Shown one piece after another: positions 14,454 to 15,589 of a stretch of DNA of 15,589 nt. The stretch is taken from positions 1-15,589 of the forward strand of contig CAZACW010000057.1 of assembly GCA_964483785.1 (NCBI GenBank), read 5' to 3'. The stretch's first letter is position 1; each line of letters opens with the position of its first letter. The position numbers were made by a program, and so were the translations under genes. This DNA is from JABDGZ01 sp964483785. Lineage in GTDB: Bacteria; Omnitrophota; Gorgyraeia; Zapsychrales; Fredricksoniimonadaceae. The notes beneath the pieces are model-generated. The model ran no database searches. It worked only from the letters and a program-made list of their open reading frames with translations, and was not told the DNA's origin.

Positions 14454-15589
14454 GTACGTTCGTTCTCCAAATCCTTGATTTCCCGGCCGGCGGCCACGCC
14501 CGCGATCCGTCCTAAAATGCGGTAGATGTCGAATATGTTCATGTTGTGCTCAATGCCGCAGTCCTTGCCGTATTTGTCCAAATGCGGGCACATTTTTTGA
14601 AAGGCCATGCCGCCGGGCGCATTCAGGTTTTCCCGGGGGCTTTTTTGCGTATGAAAGCGGTAAAATCCGCCGACAAAATTGTTGTCGATTTGATACAGGC
14701 AGACCTCGCAAGGGTTTTCTTCCAGGCGGTGGATGGTGGGCACGCCTTCTTGAAGGAGAAAATGCGTGATGGTCACAGCGTCCTTGCCCCGCACCAGGTC
14801 ATTGCGTTTGCGGCGGTTTAATTCCAGGATCTGCGCCGGATCTTCGATGGGCACCACCCCCATGCCGTAGGTGCCGGAATCGGATTTGATGAAGATAAAC
14901 GGCTTGCTGTCCACATGATGCTCGTCGTATTTGTCCTGGATGTTCTTGAACAATTTCACCCCGGCCTGATACAGCCTCTGTACATCAGATTCCTTGTTCA
15001 CATCCACGTGGTTTTCCACTTCAAAAAGACAGGAAAACTGCCAGGGGTCCAGGCCGATGATATCGGCGAATTCCCGGACCAAGGCATTGGCCTGGCGGAA
15101 ATGCTCGGATTTCAGGCGCGCATGCCAGCCCGCGTGGATGGAAGGCACAATGGGGATATTGATTGTTTTAAGGTCTTCTGGAATGCCTCCGGAGAGATCA
15201 TTGTTCATGATGATCAAATCAAAGGTCGCTTCTCCTTGTTTGATTTTTTCCATGATGCGCTTGACGCAGTAGACCTTCACGGTCTGGCCCGTTGCTGTCT
15301 CCATCTCCAGGGCGCTGGCCGCCTGGGCGCAAAAGGAGGGTTCGTTTAAAAAGAAGGTGGCGATTTTCACGTTAAAGCCCGCCTTGGCGATGATTTCCTG
15401 CAGGATGCGGACATTTTCCAAATACCAGGTATTGCGCGTATGTTCCTCGGCGATGATCAAGATGTCCTTGGCCTGGGGCACCCTGGCCAGAATGGCTTTT
15501 TTGATCAGGCCCTCGGCGTCTGCCAGGCCGTGCTCGCAGAGATTATTGAAGCCCGCGGGAAAAAGATTGGTATCGATCACGGCGTCCCA
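14450..15589 (-). CDS. gshA: Glutamate-cysteine ligase, Acidithiobacillus type, partial
   Basis: The gene runs off the right edge; the frame stays open beyond the GTG at 15580. That GTG lies inside a conserved stretch (DTNLFPAGFNNL), so it is not the real start, and roughly 50-60 N-terminal residues should be missing. The enzyme makes gamma-glutamylcysteine from glutamate and cysteine with ATP, the first step of glutathione synthesis. Segments fitting the PF08886 / TIGR02049 family (names from memory) are AEEHTRNTWYLENV, NNDLSGGIPEDL, PSIHAGWHARLKSEHF, KSDSGTYGMGV (about 14852-14894), EVCLYQIDNNFVGGFYR and NAPGGMAFQKMC. This is unrelated to E. coli-type GshA and to the bifunctional GshF. The 376 residues from the GTG end in an ATGA overlap with gshB. 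Confidence 0.94.
   Translation of the reverse strand, partial: WDAVIDTNLFPAGFNNLCEHGLADAEGLIKKAILARVPQAKDILIIAEEHTRNTWYLENVRILQEIIAKAGFNVKIATFFLNEPSFCAQAASALEMETATGQTVKVYCVKRIMEKIKQGEATFDLIIMNNDLSGGIPEDLKTINIPIVPSIHAGWHARLKSEHFRQANALVREFADIIGLDPWQFSCLFEVENHVDVNKESDVQRLYQAGVKLFKNIQDKYDEHHVDSKPFIFIKSDSGTYGMGVVPIEDPAQILELNRRKRNDLVRGKDAVTITHFLLQEGVPTIHRLEENPCEVCLYQIDNNFVGGFYRFHTQKSPRENLNAPGGMAFQKMCPHLDKYGKDCGIEHNMNIFDIYRILGRIAGVAAGREIKDLENERT

Overview
The window (about 55% GC by eye, gene-dense, genes mostly overlapping by 1 to 11 bases) comes from a Gram-negative bacterium. It has an outer-membrane beta-barrel domain, an AsmA-like protein, a protein with a cleavable signal peptide, glutathione synthesis genes and glutaredoxins. 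Large Thr/Asn-rich surface proteins and unfamiliar Gln-rich coiled-coil envelope proteins suggest an uncultured lineage such as Omnitrophota or another PVC/Elusimicrobia-like group. That assignment is a guess from gene style, not proven by any marker here.

The layout is two convergent blocks. The left block (1-10237, + strand) holds seven genes. In order they are: the 3' end of a large beta-barrel surface protein; a 1043-residue exported coiled-coil/TPR-like repeat protein; a DUF255 (YyaL/SPATA20-type) thioredoxin-fold protein; a membrane-anchored coiled-coil protein; an AsmA-like protein; a small protein possibly of NifU-like fold; and, after a 64-88 base gap with palindromes and a strong Shine-Dalgarno, a second membrane-anchored coiled-coil protein. 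The junctions among the second to sixth genes are an 11-base overlap, two ATGA overlaps and one TAATATG, so they are very probably cotranscribed. Only the DUF255 and AsmA families are recognised with some certainty; the block looks like an envelope or cell-surface assembly locus of unknown purpose.

The right block (10268-15589, - strand, transcribed right to left) reads gshA (5' end cut by the window), gshB, a dithiol glutaredoxin, a BolA/IbaG-family gene, a monothiol CGFS glutaredoxin, ilvB and ilvN. The first five make glutathione and then supply the proteins that use it as redox partner and as [2Fe-2S] ligand (CGFS glutaredoxin plus BolA). The last two encode acetolactate synthase, first common step of branched-chain amino acid synthesis. 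A 152-base gap after gshB carries two inverted repeats, a candidate promoter and a small leader-like ORF that overlaps the glutaredoxin start.

The two blocks meet at 10238-10267 with only 30 bases between stop codons and no convincing intrinsic terminator. No tRNA, rRNA, CRISPR array, insertion sequence or phage gene was seen. No gene-free stretch exceeds 300 bases.
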